A stretch of 64,000 bases of DNA from a virus. A program made the translations under genes and the position numbers. The stretch spans positions 1-64,000 of the IMG/VR virus record IMGVR_UViG_3300033153_008203, one strand, 5' to 3'. Every line of letters begins with the position of its first letter. Position 1 is the first letter of the stretch. This document shows, piece by piece, positions 1-8,653 of the stretch. Under the pieces are notes generated by a model that saw nothing but the letters and a program-made list of their open reading frames with translations, had not been told where the DNA came from and did no database searches.

Positions 1-60
1 GAGAAGACTTTGTCAACTCCTGCTCGAAAATACATAAGAAAAACCAAGTAAACCAAGAAT

Positions 61-88
61 CTGGGGGTCAGTTAAGTCTGGCCCCTAG
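61..88 (+). other. Strong RNA hairpin upstream of the first gene
   Basis: Bases 61-71 pair with 78-88 around the 6-nt loop TTAAGT, giving an 11-bp stem with two G-U pairs. No T-run follows, so an RNA processing or stability hairpin fits better than an intrinsic terminator. It ends 14 bases before the first ATG at 103. Confidence 0.55.
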
Positions 89-102
89 ACGCTATTAATA
101 CA

Positions 103-300
103 ATGAAAAAGAATAAGAAGAGTAAGAAAAGAAATAGAAAGAAGAAGAAAAAGATTACTGCACGTAATCCTTGTGTAGCAGATGGCTCTTTGTTTAACAA
201 AAAGGGAGGCCTCCTAAACCAGGATAAAAAAGAATTTAAAACCAAAAAAAGAAGACAAGAAGATAAAAGTGTAATAGAAGATGGGCGAAATAACTTATAG
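103..300 (+). CDS. Small very basic phage protein
   Basis: A 65-residue protein whose first 17 residues are almost all Lys, Arg and Asn, followed by ARNPCVADGSLFNKKGG and a second Lys/Arg-rich half. The ARNP...FN...K-rich pattern resembles small nucleic-acid-binding-like phage proteins of unknown function. No ribosome site is obvious before the ATG, but the hairpin at 61-88 lies just upstream. The function is unknown; binding of nucleic acid is inferred from charge alone. Confidence 0.55.
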   Translation: MKKNKKSKKRNRKKKKKITARNPCVADGSLFNKKGGLLNQDKKEFKTKKRRQEDKSVIEDGRNNL

Positions 301-325
301 ATTTTAAAATTAAAGGAAAGAACGA

Positions 326-589
326 ATGACTGAAGAAAAGAAAGAAGGAATATTAGCAAAGATTAACACAGCATTTAAAAAGATATCAAATGAGCTTTTT
401 GATGGCTTAGATGCAAAAATGGCATTTGATATAGGAGCTATTATAGGAACTATAATAGGTGCTATATCACTTGGTATTGGTCTTCAGTTTGTAAATAAGA
501 TATTTATTGTCCCAGGTTTTGTGTTGCTAATAATGGGAATATTCCGTTTCATATTCAGAATAGGCGGCTTTACTCCAAGCAGATATTAA
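326..589 (+). CDS. Small membrane protein, two predicted TM helices
   Basis: An 87-residue protein with a charged, amphipathic N-terminal third and two hydrophobic stretches at about residues 33-53 and 58-76 separated by a short polar turn. AAGGAAAG lies just before the ATG. The stop overlaps the next ATG at 589 (TAATG), so the two are translationally coupled. It could be an inner-membrane protein of the early region. No family recognised. Confidence 0.7.
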   Translation: MTEEKKEGILAKINTAFKKISNELFDGLDAKMAFDIGAIIGTIIGAISLGIGLQFVNKIFIVPGFVLLIMGIFRFIFRIGGFTPSRY

Positions 590-942
590 TGAAGAAAGAG
601 CTAGAAGATAAATTATTTTCAATACACTCCTCGTTGTTCGCCCAGAGAAACCTCTCTGGTAGCGTGACGAGGATGTGTGATGGAATTATGGTTAGCGATT
701 CTTGGTACGATGTTGTTGATCGTATGTGTGAAGAACTTCAAACATTATCTGATGAAACTGGAATTCAAATAGAATTCTTACAAGTTAAAGAAAAACTAGC
801 CGGATTAAGAGTCTACATCAATAAGTATAGTGACAAAGCCCGAGCAATCATAAATAAGTACGAAATAGAAGCATCACAAACATGTGAACAATGCAAAAGC
901 ACAGATGAAACTGTTGATATACGTGAAGTTGAAGGTTTTTAG
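589..942 (+). CDS. Phage protein with zinc-ribbon end cut by an amber codon
   Basis: The frame reads 117 residues to a TAG at 940-942 and then stays open in frame to a TAA at 988-990. The first half of a zinc site is CEQC near residues 98-101. The second half, LCSKC, lies only in the readthrough part (13 further residues). In similar phage proteins the equivalent place usually reads G-W-x-x-T-L-C, so the TAG sits where a Trp (TGG) would be expected. A nonsense mutation, readthrough or a sequencing error are all possible. TAG ends other genes here (for example at 17316), so general recoding is unlikely. The function is unknown. Confidence 0.6.
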   Translation: MKKELEDKLFSIHSSLFAQRNLSGSVTRMCDGIMVSDSWYDVVDRMCEELQTLSDETGIQIEFLQVKEKLAGLRVYINKYSDKARAIINKYEIEASQTCEQCKSTDETVDIREVEGF

Positions 943-967
943 TTAGAAACATTATGTAGCAAATGCC

Positions 968-1297
968 ATGCAGATAAACAAAATAAATAACTTCAATTTA
1001 ATAGAGGTCAACTTAAGAAAACTCTATCCATCCTTGTTTTATACTCTGCCAAATAATAAAGAAGCGATAGCTCCTATAGAAAGAAAAGCATTAGCTTATG
1101 CACTTGGCAACTGTGAAATACGTAACCCATATATTAATAATTGTATGGATGTAATCAAAGATCAATATAATATTTCTCTTATGCCAGATAAAAATTACGA
1201 ACAGTATGAAATATTTTTAGGCAAAAATATTTGGGTCTTATGTTATAGACTTTATAATAACGATGTAAGTATTATATCAGTGCTGGAGGCACCATGA
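968..1297 (+). CDS. Hypothetical protein
   Basis: A 109-residue soluble-looking protein with no recognised motif. The start at 968 lies inside the readthrough extension of the previous gene (to 990), and no clear ribosome site precedes it. The end overlaps the next start at 1294 (ATGA), which supports a real coupled operon gene. Confidence 0.5.
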   Translation: MQINKINNFNLIEVNLRKLYPSLFYTLPNNKEAIAPIERKALAYALGNCEIRNPYINNCMDVIKDQYNISLMPDKNYEQYEIFLGKNIWVLCYRLYNNDVSIISVLEAP

Positions 1298-1575
1298 ATA
1301 AGCATTTTGTAAATGGAAAGTTCAATTTTAATTCAGATGTAGAAGTATTAATAAAAAGAAAAAAAGCACATACATACCTTGCTGATGCTAGATTTCGTTT
1401 TCTTGATTCTTTAGTAGGACGAACAACAAATGCGGTTGATATACTGCAGGACATAAAACCATCTAACAATAATAGTATACATATGCTAAGGTATCTTAAA
1501 AGATTCGATCTTATGAGAAGGACAATCGTATATAATGACGCTATAATCGGGAGACTAGTAAACAATGGAAAATAA
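1294..1575 (+). CDS. Hypothetical basic protein
   Basis: 93 residues, basic, not recognised. GGAGG precedes the start (1285-1289), the start overlaps the previous stop, and the end overlaps the next start by 11 bases. Its place in a run of overlapping genes is the main evidence that it is expressed. Confidence 0.55.
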   Translation: MNKHFVNGKFNFNSDVEVLIKRKKAHTYLADARFRFLDSLVGRTTNAVDILQDIKPSNNNSIHMLRYLKRFDLMRRTIVYNDAIIGRLVNNGK

Positions 1576-1825
1576 AGAAGAAATGAAACAAACTTTAATT
1601 GCTTCTGCAGGTGTAGCGTTGCAAGCATCAGCGTTATCTGTTTCATACAGTGTTGGGTATGGATTTGGAGCATCAGTCAAGCAGTTTAAAAGACTTGTGG
1701 GCGACAGTGATGATTTAGGCTTTACTAAAGAACTATATAAAGAGATGGGCAATGGCTATAATGATGCAATCAATCGAGAAGAAATAGAAAAGAATTTGAT
1801 AGGAGTTACAGAGCAGCCAGCATAA
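1565..1825 (+). CDS. Hypothetical protein
   Basis: 86 residues. The N-terminal half is rich in Ala, Ser and Gly (residues 10-38) and could be a weak membrane-associated helix; the C-terminal half is charged. It is last in the overlapping group that starts at 326, and a 70-bp gap follows. No family recognised. Confidence 0.5.
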   Translation: MENKEEMKQTLIASAGVALQASALSVSYSVGYGFGASVKQFKRLVGDSDDLGFTKELYKEMGNGYNDAINREEIEKNLIGVTEQPA

Positions 1826-1895
1826 CAATAAAACATATATTTTTTTCCTTGAGTATTAAGAATGTTAAAGCTTAAATTAAATCAAAGGAGAAGTT

Positions 1896-3410
1896 ATGAA
1901 CAACGGTTATTCTGCAGAAGATATATTTAATGGAACTAATCCTAATGAAAACATTTTCATAGTAAAGGGAGAGAAGGGATCAGATGGTTTGCTTGAAAAT
2001 GATAACAGGCACTCTATGATAGGCGACGCTGTTAAAAAACATGAATCCAGCCTTAGTGCAATAGATAGAGTATTGTTTCATGAAGCAATACACTTCGCAG
2101 ATGGCAATATCGTTATGAAAGAACCAAACATGTATCAGATCGTTCATGATCATAGAGACATGGACAAAGGTGCAGCGGCTGAATATCTGGCAGCCAAAGG
2201 CGTATTTATGGATATAGATCCCAATGATATGCTTGAAGCAGGAATTATGACTGGAATATCCATAGAGGATTACGAGAAAAATATAGAGCCTCGTGAAGTT
2301 CCATCAACCCCGAAGGATAAGTTCAGATACTGTGGAAATTCCAGACAATCATTCTATGATAGTTTTCCAGAGGACCATCCAGAGGCAGACAAAATCAACA
2401 TGCTTCTTATGATGTTTAAGAATAATATAGATAAATTCTTTGGCCCTTATAAACATGTGTCTGCATCAGGTAAAAAAACTGAGTATTCTGACTGGCATGA
2501 ATATTATAGTAAGCTAATAGAAAACTGGCATGAAAATGGCACATTAAGTACTGCTGTAGCCTGTACATTTCTTGATATCACAAGATTTATAGCTCATGAG
2601 GATACAAATGAGAATGAAATCAAAGAAGTTATAGCACAGCATCTTACAGAACTAGACGCTGTACATGGTGCAACAGTTCGTTTTGAAGCAGACTGTAGAA
2701 CTCTTATGGGATACGAAGAGGGAAACAATAGGCATGCTCCAAATGAGGCATACCAAATACTTGCTAAAAAGGAAGTAGAGTGGGAAGAACAGTATTCTAA
2801 GAATGCCAGCAGCACTAGTCTTAGAACTATTTACTCTGATATATGTAAGACCGGCTTTGATATGTACAGTACAGAGTATAACGAAGCAGACAGTGAGATC
2901 ACTCAAAGAAAGAAAATGGGTCTTGCTTGGTTTAAATATCGTGCACTTAAAAGAAGATTTGCACCAAGAATTGTTTTAAAAGGTGTCAATATTAATAGAT
3001 GCTTCAATACAGATACTCTTTGTAATTTCGTAGGCTTTACAAAGAATCAGGCAAGTGTTATAATAAGCAGACTGATTGAAAAGGAATTCAAAAGCCTTAA
3101 TGAGGTGTTTACTGTAGCAAAAACAGAGGCTAACAAGCTTATGACTCCAGTAGACAATGATAAAACAAAGATCATTACTGATATAATTGATACTGAATTC
3201 GATAAGGCTGTTAAATATAAAAATATTGACAGATTCTTAAAAATAGCGCCAGATCTTATAAGAAAACAAAAAGCAGGAGAAATTACCAAAGAATTTAAAA
3301 TATGGAAAGAGGTATGGGCTCACTACAGCGAGAAAAAAGAAGAAGCTATGGTAGCTAAGGCTAAATTTGCTAAGAAAGCACAAGCACAAAAAGGAGGCGT
3401 TAATGTCTGA
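1896..3410 (+). CDS. Large hypothetical protein
   Basis: A 504-residue protein behind a strong AAAGGAGAAG ribosome site. It is acidic in the N-terminal 120 residues and mostly helical and charged afterwards, with no signal peptide or membrane segment. An HEAIHFADG stretch near residue 62 superficially resembles a zinc-protease HExxH, but it reads H-E-A-I-H without supporting downstream ligands that I can place. The end overlaps the next gene. Function unknown. Confidence 0.7.
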   Translation: MNNGYSAEDIFNGTNPNENIFIVKGEKGSDGLLENDNRHSMIGDAVKKHESSLSAIDRVLFHEAIHFADGNIVMKEPNMYQIVHDHRDMDKGAAAEYLAAKGVFMDIDPNDMLEAGIMTGISIEDYEKNIEPREVPSTPKDKFRYCGNSRQSFYDSFPEDHPEADKINMLLMMFKNNIDKFFGPYKHVSASGKKTEYSDWHEYYSKLIENWHENGTLSTAVACTFLDITRFIAHEDTNENEIKEVIAQHLTELDAVHGATVRFEADCRTLMGYEEGNNRHAPNEAYQILAKKEVEWEEQYSKNASSTSLRTIYSDICKTGFDMYSTEYNEADSEITQRKKMGLAWFKYRALKRRFAPRIVLKGVNINRCFNTDTLCNFVGFTKNQASVIISRLIEKEFKSLNEVFTVAKTEANKLMTPVDNDKTKIITDIIDTEFDKAVKYKNIDRFLKIAPDLIRKQKAGEITKEFKIWKEVWAHYSEKKEEAMVAKAKFAKKAQAQKGGVNV

Positions 3411-3876
3411 CAAGGATGAGAAAAGCAGAAAAAAGAGCCTGGATATTTCCATAGGAGATGTATCAGGTAAGATTGTCAAGAAAACACAGGCAGCTAACAA
3501 TGAAGGTAATGATACTCCTTCTAAGAAAGATGACGAGCACGAGTGCTGTGGATCATGTAGTCCTAAAAAAACTGATCCTAAAAGGACAAAGGTAGTCGAC
3601 TTTCCTAAAGAAGTAGGAGAAGAGACAGAGATACGTATCCAAATTGGAAACAAAAAGATCTCGCTTGAAGACATAAAAAAAGAAGACCTTATAAATTGGG
3701 TAACAAATGCTCTTCATTTACCTGACGAAGCATATAGCGATCTATCAGAAATAAAGTTAGATACGTATAAGGAAAAAAGATCTTTATTTAATAAGACCAT
3801 TAGAAAGTGTGAACAGCAACATAAAGTTCAGCTCAAAATGGTAAACAAAAATAGGACAGGGTTCCCTATTGTTTAG
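3403..3876 (+). CDS. Hypothetical protein with CCGSC cysteine cluster
   Basis: The start is placed at ATG 3403 because AAAGGAGG lies 5 bases upstream; an in-frame start at 3367 lacks this. The 157-residue protein has a Lys/Asp-rich disordered N-terminus, a cysteine cluster ECCGSCSPKK near residues 48-57, and a more ordered C-terminal half. It overlaps the preceding gene by 8 bases. No function can be assigned. Confidence 0.6.
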   Translation: MSDKDEKSRKKSLDISIGDVSGKIVKKTQAANNEGNDTPSKKDDEHECCGSCSPKKTDPKRTKVVDFPKEVGEETEIRIQIGNKKISLEDIKKEDLINWVTNALHLPDEAYSDLSEIKLDTYKEKRSLFNKTIRKCEQQHKVQLKMVNKNRTGFPIV

Positions 3877-3886
3877 GAGGCAAAAA

Positions 3887-4540
3887 TTGAAAACTAAAAT
3901 CATTGGAACTATAATAGCTATTACAATAATTATAGCTTCAGCTACATATGTTAGTGGAGATATAAGCAGAGGAGGCTATGCATCTCCTATAAGTTGCGCT
4001 CAAGTGGATTGTGAAGCAGCCTATAAGCTATTTATGAAAACAAATAATCCATATTTAACTGATGCAGAGATAAGAGAAATATTAACTGCTATCAATAAAA
4101 ATGCTCCTAAGTACTTTGGAACAGGTACTACTCTTGAAATTGGAAAAGAGATGACTCTTGCAATTATAGCAGTTGAAAGTAGCTTCAAGACAGATCCAGG
4201 TGATGCTGGACTAGCTCATAAGTATATGCAAATACACAACTCAGCTGCTACAGAAACAATAGAGTACCATAAGTTCATAAGAAAGTATGATCTGAATAAC
4301 ACAGATCACAATATAGATCTTGGAATGGCGTATATAAGACTTCTACTTGATACATACAATGACAGGTGGAAGCCGGCTATACTAGCATATAATAAAGGAC
4401 CAAGAAGCGTTAATAAATTAATAGCTAGCAAAAGAATTAATAGTTATGGCGGCTATTGGCATAAAGTCTGGACCAAGAAATACGATATCCATTGGGATAA
4501 AGGAACAATTTTTAGAAAGGGAGAAAAAAACAATTCTTAA
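3887..4540 (+). CDS. Membrane-anchored lytic transglycosylase (SLT-like)
   Basis: A peptidoglycan-cleaving enzyme that would act in the periplasm. TTG at 3887 is chosen as the start because AGGAGG sits 5 bases before it; an in-frame TTG at 3869 lies upstream of that ribosome site. A signal or anchor helix covers about residues 4-22. The goose-lysozyme-like SLT fold is shown by AIIAVESSF (catalytic Glu in VESSF), the following GLAHKYMQI, and AYNKGP near the C-terminus. At 217 residues it is a typical single-domain length. It lies far from the lysis cassette, so a role in DNA entry or local wall opening is possible but inferred. Confidence 0.8.
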   Translation: MKTKIIGTIIAITIIIASATYVSGDISRGGYASPISCAQVDCEAAYKLFMKTNNPYLTDAEIREILTAINKNAPKYFGTGTTLEIGKEMTLAIIAVESSFKTDPGDAGLAHKYMQIHNSAATETIEYHKFIRKYDLNNTDHNIDLGMAYIRLLLDTYNDRWKPAILAYNKGPRSVNKLIASKRINSYGGYWHKVWTKKYDIHWDKGTIFRKGEKNNS

Positions 4541-4567
4541 ACAAAAAAAAGAAAGGAGAGAGAAGAT

Positions 4568-4885
4568 ATGCCGAAGACAAGTATGAGTGAGTTAGTAACA
4601 GATGTCAAACTTTGGAAAAAGGACTGGGATTCTACAGTCGCTACAGGCCACATAGTACTAGGTGGATGTATCCAGGTTGATGTCAGGCTGATCAAGTACG
4701 GTGATGGCTACTTTGTATCTTGGCCACGTAGGAAAAGCGTGGATCCAGAGACCAAAGAAGACGTGTACTACGATCAAGTGAAACCTATTGGTGATGATGG
4801 TAAGATCAGCAAAGAACTCGGTAACGAGATCAGCAAGATCGTCACTAAAGCTTACACAGATATGGATGATGATATTCCATTTTAA
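4568..4885 (+). CDS. SpoVG-like protein with SSB-type acidic tip
   Basis: 105 residues behind an AAAGGAGAG site. Residues 9-75 (VTDVKLW..., DVRLIKYGDGYFVSWP, then YYDQVKPI) follow the layout of the SpoVG nucleic-acid-binding family. The protein ends in DMDDDIPF, which matches the acidic C-terminal tip by which bacterial SSB recruits replication proteins. This suggests a phage single-stranded DNA-binding protein. The fold assignment is from pattern only. A strong terminator follows at 4910, so it ends a transcription unit. Confidence 0.6.
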   Translation: MPKTSMSELVTDVKLWKKDWDSTVATGHIVLGGCIQVDVRLIKYGDGYFVSWPRRKSVDPETKEDVYYDQVKPIGDDGKISKELGNEISKIVTKAYTDMDDDIPF

Positions 4886-4909
4886 TTAACAAGCCATGTT
4901 GATTACCTT

Positions 4910-4939
4910 AGCCAGATACGAAAGTGTCTGGCTTTTTTT
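4910..4939 (+). terminator. Intrinsic terminator after the SSB-like gene
   Basis: A 10-bp stem (4910-4919 with 4924-4933, one G-U pair) closes a GAAA tetraloop, and a run of seven T follows from 4933. This is a textbook rho-independent terminator. Confidence 0.92.
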
Positions 4940-4957
4940 GTCACTAAGTGTAAACAT

Positions 4958-5188
4958 ATGAAAAATAAAAATATAAAATATATAAAAATAGAACTTGATA
5001 ACGGAAGAATACTTGACATTGTTGAAAAAGTATCGTATGCTGAATCTGAGTTCTACGTAACATTTAAAAACTTCGAAAAAATAAAGAAGTATATAAAAGC
5101 GAACAATACAATTACTCCGATCAATGATTCTACTTTTAATAGCCTTATGCAAGCAGGCTTAATACAAAAGAAGGTTAAAAAGAAATGA
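4958..5188 (+). CDS. Hypothetical Lys-rich protein
   Basis: 76 residues, strongly Lys- and Ile-rich, no motif recognised. It lies just downstream of the terminator, has no clear ribosome site, and its end overlaps the next start at 5185 (ATGA). It may be the first gene of the unit that runs to about 11.4 kb. Confidence 0.5.
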   Translation: MKNKNIKYIKIELDNGRILDIVEKVSYAESEFYVTFKNFEKIKKYIKANNTITPINDSTFNSLMQAGLIQKKVKKK

Positions 5189-5448
5189 ATAAGACTGCAA
5201 GAACTAAGCTAATAGCAGATATAGTTGATAAGCTAAACGAACAGAAATTGAGCAGTGAGGAACTTATAGATGTGTATTCCCATCTTGGAATAAATATAGG
5301 ATGCTCTATAGCAGAGATAAAAGAAGTCCCGGATATGAAAGTCCTTGAAGAGCACTACTATACTAATCCAAATGCCGGGGAAGCTCTTATACTACAATCT
5401 ATGACTTTAATGGTATGGGCAGGTCCACAAGGAAAAGACAATGCTTAA
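5185..5448 (+). CDS. Hypothetical protein
   Basis: 87 residues, acidic, with predicted helices. It overlaps both neighbours by 4 and 8 bases, and AAGAAGG lies upstream inside the previous gene. No family recognised. Confidence 0.5.
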   Translation: MNKTARTKLIADIVDKLNEQKLSSEELIDVYSHLGINIGCSIAEIKEVPDMKVLEEHYYTNPNAGEALILQSMTLMVWAGPQGKDNA

Positions 5449-6052
5449 AGCAGGGGATATAGTACTTTTAAAAGAGGAATGTAATAGATTTGGGATAGTT
5501 ACTATTGGAAATGAAGATAATTTAGTTATATATCCAATATGTCCGACACAGTTTACATTGATACTTAGAAGAGCTGCAAGAGTAAAGGGATACAATATAA
5601 AGGATACTGTAGAGAACTTATTGTTTATGGATCCTATTGAACTAGCTGTTGAGTCATCGATATACGAGCCAGATTACGACAACATAATAAGACTTGACAA
5701 TATAATCCTTAAGGATATAAGATTTCCAATCAGCGCAACACTATATAAAGGTGATACAGTATTTGAAGTAGAAGGATACAATAATGGTTTAACATTAATA
5801 AAGGCTCCTTGGACTGATCAAAAAGTTGAAATGTCAATAGAAAAGATATTGAAATACTTTCCTGACGATTTTACAGTAATGGCAATCAAGGAGATCATAG
5901 AGGAAGTACTTGGACATAATGATGGAATCAAACATAATAAGATGATTAAAACTGCAGCTATTTTTAATGGAGAGAAAAAAGTTGTGGCCAAAAAGAAAAC
6001 GAGCAGAGTGTTACGAGGAGCAGCACTAAGAGCTGTAATTAAAAACACATAG
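5441..6052 (+). CDS. Hypothetical protein
   Basis: 203 residues. The first 150 look beta-rich; the C-terminal 40 are very basic (KKVVAKKKTSRVLRGAA) and may bind nucleic acid. It overlaps the previous gene, and the next gene begins 10 bases on behind AGGAGAGA. Unknown function. Confidence 0.55.
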   Translation: MLKAGDIVLLKEECNRFGIVTIGNEDNLVIYPICPTQFTLILRRAARVKGYNIKDTVENLLFMDPIELAVESSIYEPDYDNIIRLDNIILKDIRFPISATLYKGDTVFEVEGYNNGLTLIKAPWTDQKVEMSIEKILKYFPDDFTVMAIKEIIEEVLGHNDGIKHNKMIKTAAIFNGEKKVVAKKKTSRVLRGAALRAVIKNT

Positions 6053-6061
6053 GAGAGAGAA

Positions 6062-6499
6062 ATGGCAGGATTTATAAAGAGTTTTGATATATATAGAAGA
6101 GGGAAAGTAGCAGCACAATTTAAGTTGGCAGCTGATATAGATAGACCAGGAATATTCGTTGAAATGTCTGATAAAGCAAAAGGCGATGGCTTTGATTGGA
6201 AAGATGCTACAAGATTTAAGCTTGGTTTCAATGATATAGCTAAGGTTGCTAATGGTTTAGCTAACTCAGATGAAGAAATTAAACTGTTTCATGATCCAAA
6301 AGCAGGAACCACTGAAAAAGGACATATAAATAAGAACATTAGCTTTAAAAAGTCTGACAATGGATATTACATGAACGTAAGTGTCATGGAAGATAGAAAG
6401 CTTGTAAAAAGAATTAGTATAGCAATGAGTAAAGACGAAATATATATTCTTAAAGTACTACTTGACATATCAATACCAAAAATACTGAGGTGGACATAA
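6062..6499 (+). CDS. Hypothetical protein
   Basis: 145 residues behind AGGAGAGAA. Charged and beta-rich in appearance, ending in a hydrophobic helix-like stretch (ILKVLLDISIPKILRWT). The stop overlaps the next ATG at 6499. No motif recognised; the size and context fit small DNA-binding or replication-accessory phage proteins, but this is a guess. Confidence 0.55.
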   Translation: MAGFIKSFDIYRRGKVAAQFKLAADIDRPGIFVEMSDKAKGDGFDWKDATRFKLGFNDIAKVANGLANSDEEIKLFHDPKAGTTEKGHINKNISFKKSDNGYYMNVSVMEDRKLVKRISIAMSKDEIYILKVLLDISIPKILRWT

Positions 6500-7116
6500 T
6501 GGCAAATTTGTTAAAGCTTGAAATGGAATCAATTAGAAATAGTATAAAAACATTAATGACAAATGAGACCATTACACATAAGGTTCATACAGATCTTGAA
6601 TGTATTGCTGATAACATAGAAGCTGCAATAAGAATGATGGATGTTCTTTACTCAACAGATTCTCCAATGGCTGCTGCAACATCAAAGAATACTGCAATAG
6701 TAGCAGTTGCACTTGACGGTAGTCTTGAGCTTCAATTTCAAGATAGAATAATACAAAAAGGAATTATAGATATAAGTAAAAAGTCAAGCTTGTTAAGTAG
6801 ACTATTAGATGCTGTTGCACTAAGCTGTAATACAGGAAATATAGAATATTTGAAAATCAGCTTACATAAAGAAGTCTTAGATTATAGTAAGACTCAACTG
6901 ACTGCATTCTTAGAAAGACTCGCAGCATTCTCATCAACATCAGGAACTATTGTAATTATTCCTCCTGATGTAATTGTTTCTATAAAATTAAAAGATGAAA
7001 AAGCTAAGAAGAAAATAGAGAAGGAAGAGAAAAATTCCTCGACTGTGCCTTTGGTGAGGATGAAGTTGCAATACAACAAGCAGAAGAAAGATTTAAGAGT
7101 AGTAAAAGTAAAATAG
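6499..7116 (+). CDS. Hypothetical protein
   Basis: The start is placed at ATG 6499, where AGGTGG precedes and the previous stop overlaps. The 205-residue protein is helical at the N-terminus, hydrophobic in the middle (SGTIVIIPPDVIVSI), with a Lys/Glu-rich C-terminal tail. Not recognised. Confidence 0.55.
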   Translation: MANLLKLEMESIRNSIKTLMTNETITHKVHTDLECIADNIEAAIRMMDVLYSTDSPMAAATSKNTAIVAVALDGSLELQFQDRIIQKGIIDISKKSSLLSRLLDAVALSCNTGNIEYLKISLHKEVLDYSKTQLTAFLERLAAFSSTSGTIVIIPPDVIVSIKLKDEKAKKKIEKEEKNSSTVPLVRMKLQYNKQKKDLRVVKVK

Positions 7117-7132
7117 AGACTAAGGATTAAGA

Positions 7133-7459
7133 ATGAGCTTTAAAACACATGGAATACTAGAGGTAACGACTCCAGCCAGATTAACATATGAAGGACCAAA
7201 ATGGTCAAGAATTTCATTTGATGGAGTATCTATTGATCCTCATAATAAGCTATGCCAAAAGCACTCTTACTTCTTTGAGATGTTAGTTCCTACTGAGTAT
7301 AAGAATTTTGTAGATCAGCTTATTCCAGGAACATGGTGCGCTGTACATGTCGCCAAATTAGAAAGCCCATATAATAAAAGCTTTACAAAAATACAAATCA
7401 ACTATAAAGATTTTGAAATATTAAATATAACTAATACTAAGGAGCAAAAAGATGGCTGA
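7133..7459 (+). CDS. Hypothetical protein
   Basis: 108 residues with a beta-rich composition (SFKTHGILEVTTPARLTYEG at the start). Single-copy, soluble, no catalytic motif seen. It overlaps the next gene by 8 bases. Confidence 0.55.
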   Translation: MSFKTHGILEVTTPARLTYEGPKWSRISFDGVSIDPHNKLCQKHSYFFEMLVPTEYKNFVDQLIPGTWCAVHVAKLESPYNKSFTKIQINYKDFEILNITNTKEQKDG

Positions 7460-8066
7460 ACATAAGTTTGACGATGAAGGAGGCGCTAAATCTGCACCTA
7501 AATTAGACGCAAGAATGATAGATAGACTGTGTCAATTATACGCTACTGCTCAACCGATAGTAATAAATACAGAGGCCATGACAAAAGTTACTGCTTCATT
7601 GGAAGATGAAGATGGTGACGAGGCTTGTATGCAGGAGATCGTCAGAAATGTCCAGGAATATATAGAGGAAAGCCTCAAAGATCATGATAGTACTTTGGCT
7701 ACACAAATACAGCCGTTCCTATTTAACTCGATAACGACCTTTATACTTGAATCTTTCCCAAAGGAAACTGCGTTGTTCTTGCTTACAAATGATCTTGCTA
7801 AGCATGTATGTGCATCAGCGGTATTACATGGCTTTCTTATGGGAAAAGTTCTTACAAACAACAACTTACAAATTGTATCTACAGTTGAAGAGATTAGCGA
7901 AAATGAACTTGAGTTAATGAGAAAGAACGGAGAAGTTCAAGATCTTGCTACTAAGGCTGTTTTATCCGGTGACATGGAAGAATCTCTTAATGAAATATTA
8001 AGACAAAAAGCAGAAGAATTTAAAGAAGAATCTGAAGATGAAGGTGACAATGAAGACGAACAGTAA
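7452..8066 (+). CDS. Hypothetical acidic protein
   Basis: 204 residues behind AAGGAGC. It is acidic at both ends, with an Asp/Glu-rich tail (EDEGDNEDEQ), and is mainly helical. The end overlaps the next gene by 17 bases or more. No family recognised. Confidence 0.55.
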   Translation: MAEHKFDDEGGAKSAPKLDARMIDRLCQLYATAQPIVINTEAMTKVTASLEDEDGDEACMQEIVRNVQEYIEESLKDHDSTLATQIQPFLFNSITTFILESFPKETALFLLTNDLAKHVCASAVLHGFLMGKVLTNNNLQIVSTVEEISENELELMRKNGEVQDLATKAVLSGDMEESLNEILRQKAEEFKEESEDEGDNEDEQ

Positions 8067-8646
8067 ATTTTTTGTATATACAAGTGAGATAGCGCTTGCA
8101 AGGAAAGCATTTCATGTTGCTTTTAATGAAGTTGTTCCAGACAGCGATCCCAATGACTTCATAGTAGTAAGAGATATAAAGAGTCATGCTGGTAAGATAC
8201 ATGCTGATACAGATCAGGTGTACGTTACTAGCGAAGCTATTCATAAGAAGATGCCAAAAGCTACTTATATATATATCTCTGAGGATATGACTACAGATGC
8301 TAAGAAGACTGTTATAGGTGTCCTTAAGGAAAAAATTAAAGAATTTAAAAAAACAAACAGTAAAAATATTAGCATAATAGACATTAATATAGGATCTCTT
8401 CCTGAGATTCTTGACAAAGATAAGATAGTTGGTTTTATAGAGCAATACAAGAGAGCATATAAGAAGCCAATAGTTATTGTCGATAATGATGGAAAGAATA
8501 TAGGAATCTTTGATTCTAAAGAAGATTTCGCCGGTAAAGAAGACAAGTACGATATATTATTAACTGTAGATGAATACGTATCAGTAATGTTATCAGTACT
8601 AGGGTTCAATGCAAAATTAATAAAAATTGAGAGAAAAGAAGAATAA
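8050..8646 (+). CDS. Hypothetical protein
   Basis: Start at ATG 8050 (a further in-frame ATG lies at 8038; GAAGGTGA before 8050 is the better ribosome site). About 198 residues of alternating helix and strand, with IIDINIGSL and PIVIVDNDGKNIG segments. It could be an alpha/beta fold, but no catalytic motif is visible. Overlaps the upstream gene. Confidence 0.55.
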   Translation: MKTNSKFFVYTSEIALARKAFHVAFNEVVPDSDPNDFIVVRDIKSHAGKIHADTDQVYVTSEAIHKKMPKATYIYISEDMTTDAKKTVIGVLKEKIKEFKKTNSKNISIIDINIGSLPEILDKDKIVGFIEQYKRAYKKPIVIVDNDGKNIGIFDSKEDFAGKEDKYDILLTVDEYVSVMLSVLGFNAKLIKIERKEE

Positions 8647-8653
8647 AATAAAT

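Noticed and set aside
589-990. Genome-wide recoding of TAG
   Set aside because: Many clear genes end in TAG (for example 17316, 19016, 34055), so TAG is a stop here.
1896-3410. Zinc metalloprotease from HEAIH
   Set aside because: Only one short HExxH-like string is seen and it has no supporting ligands or membrane anchor.
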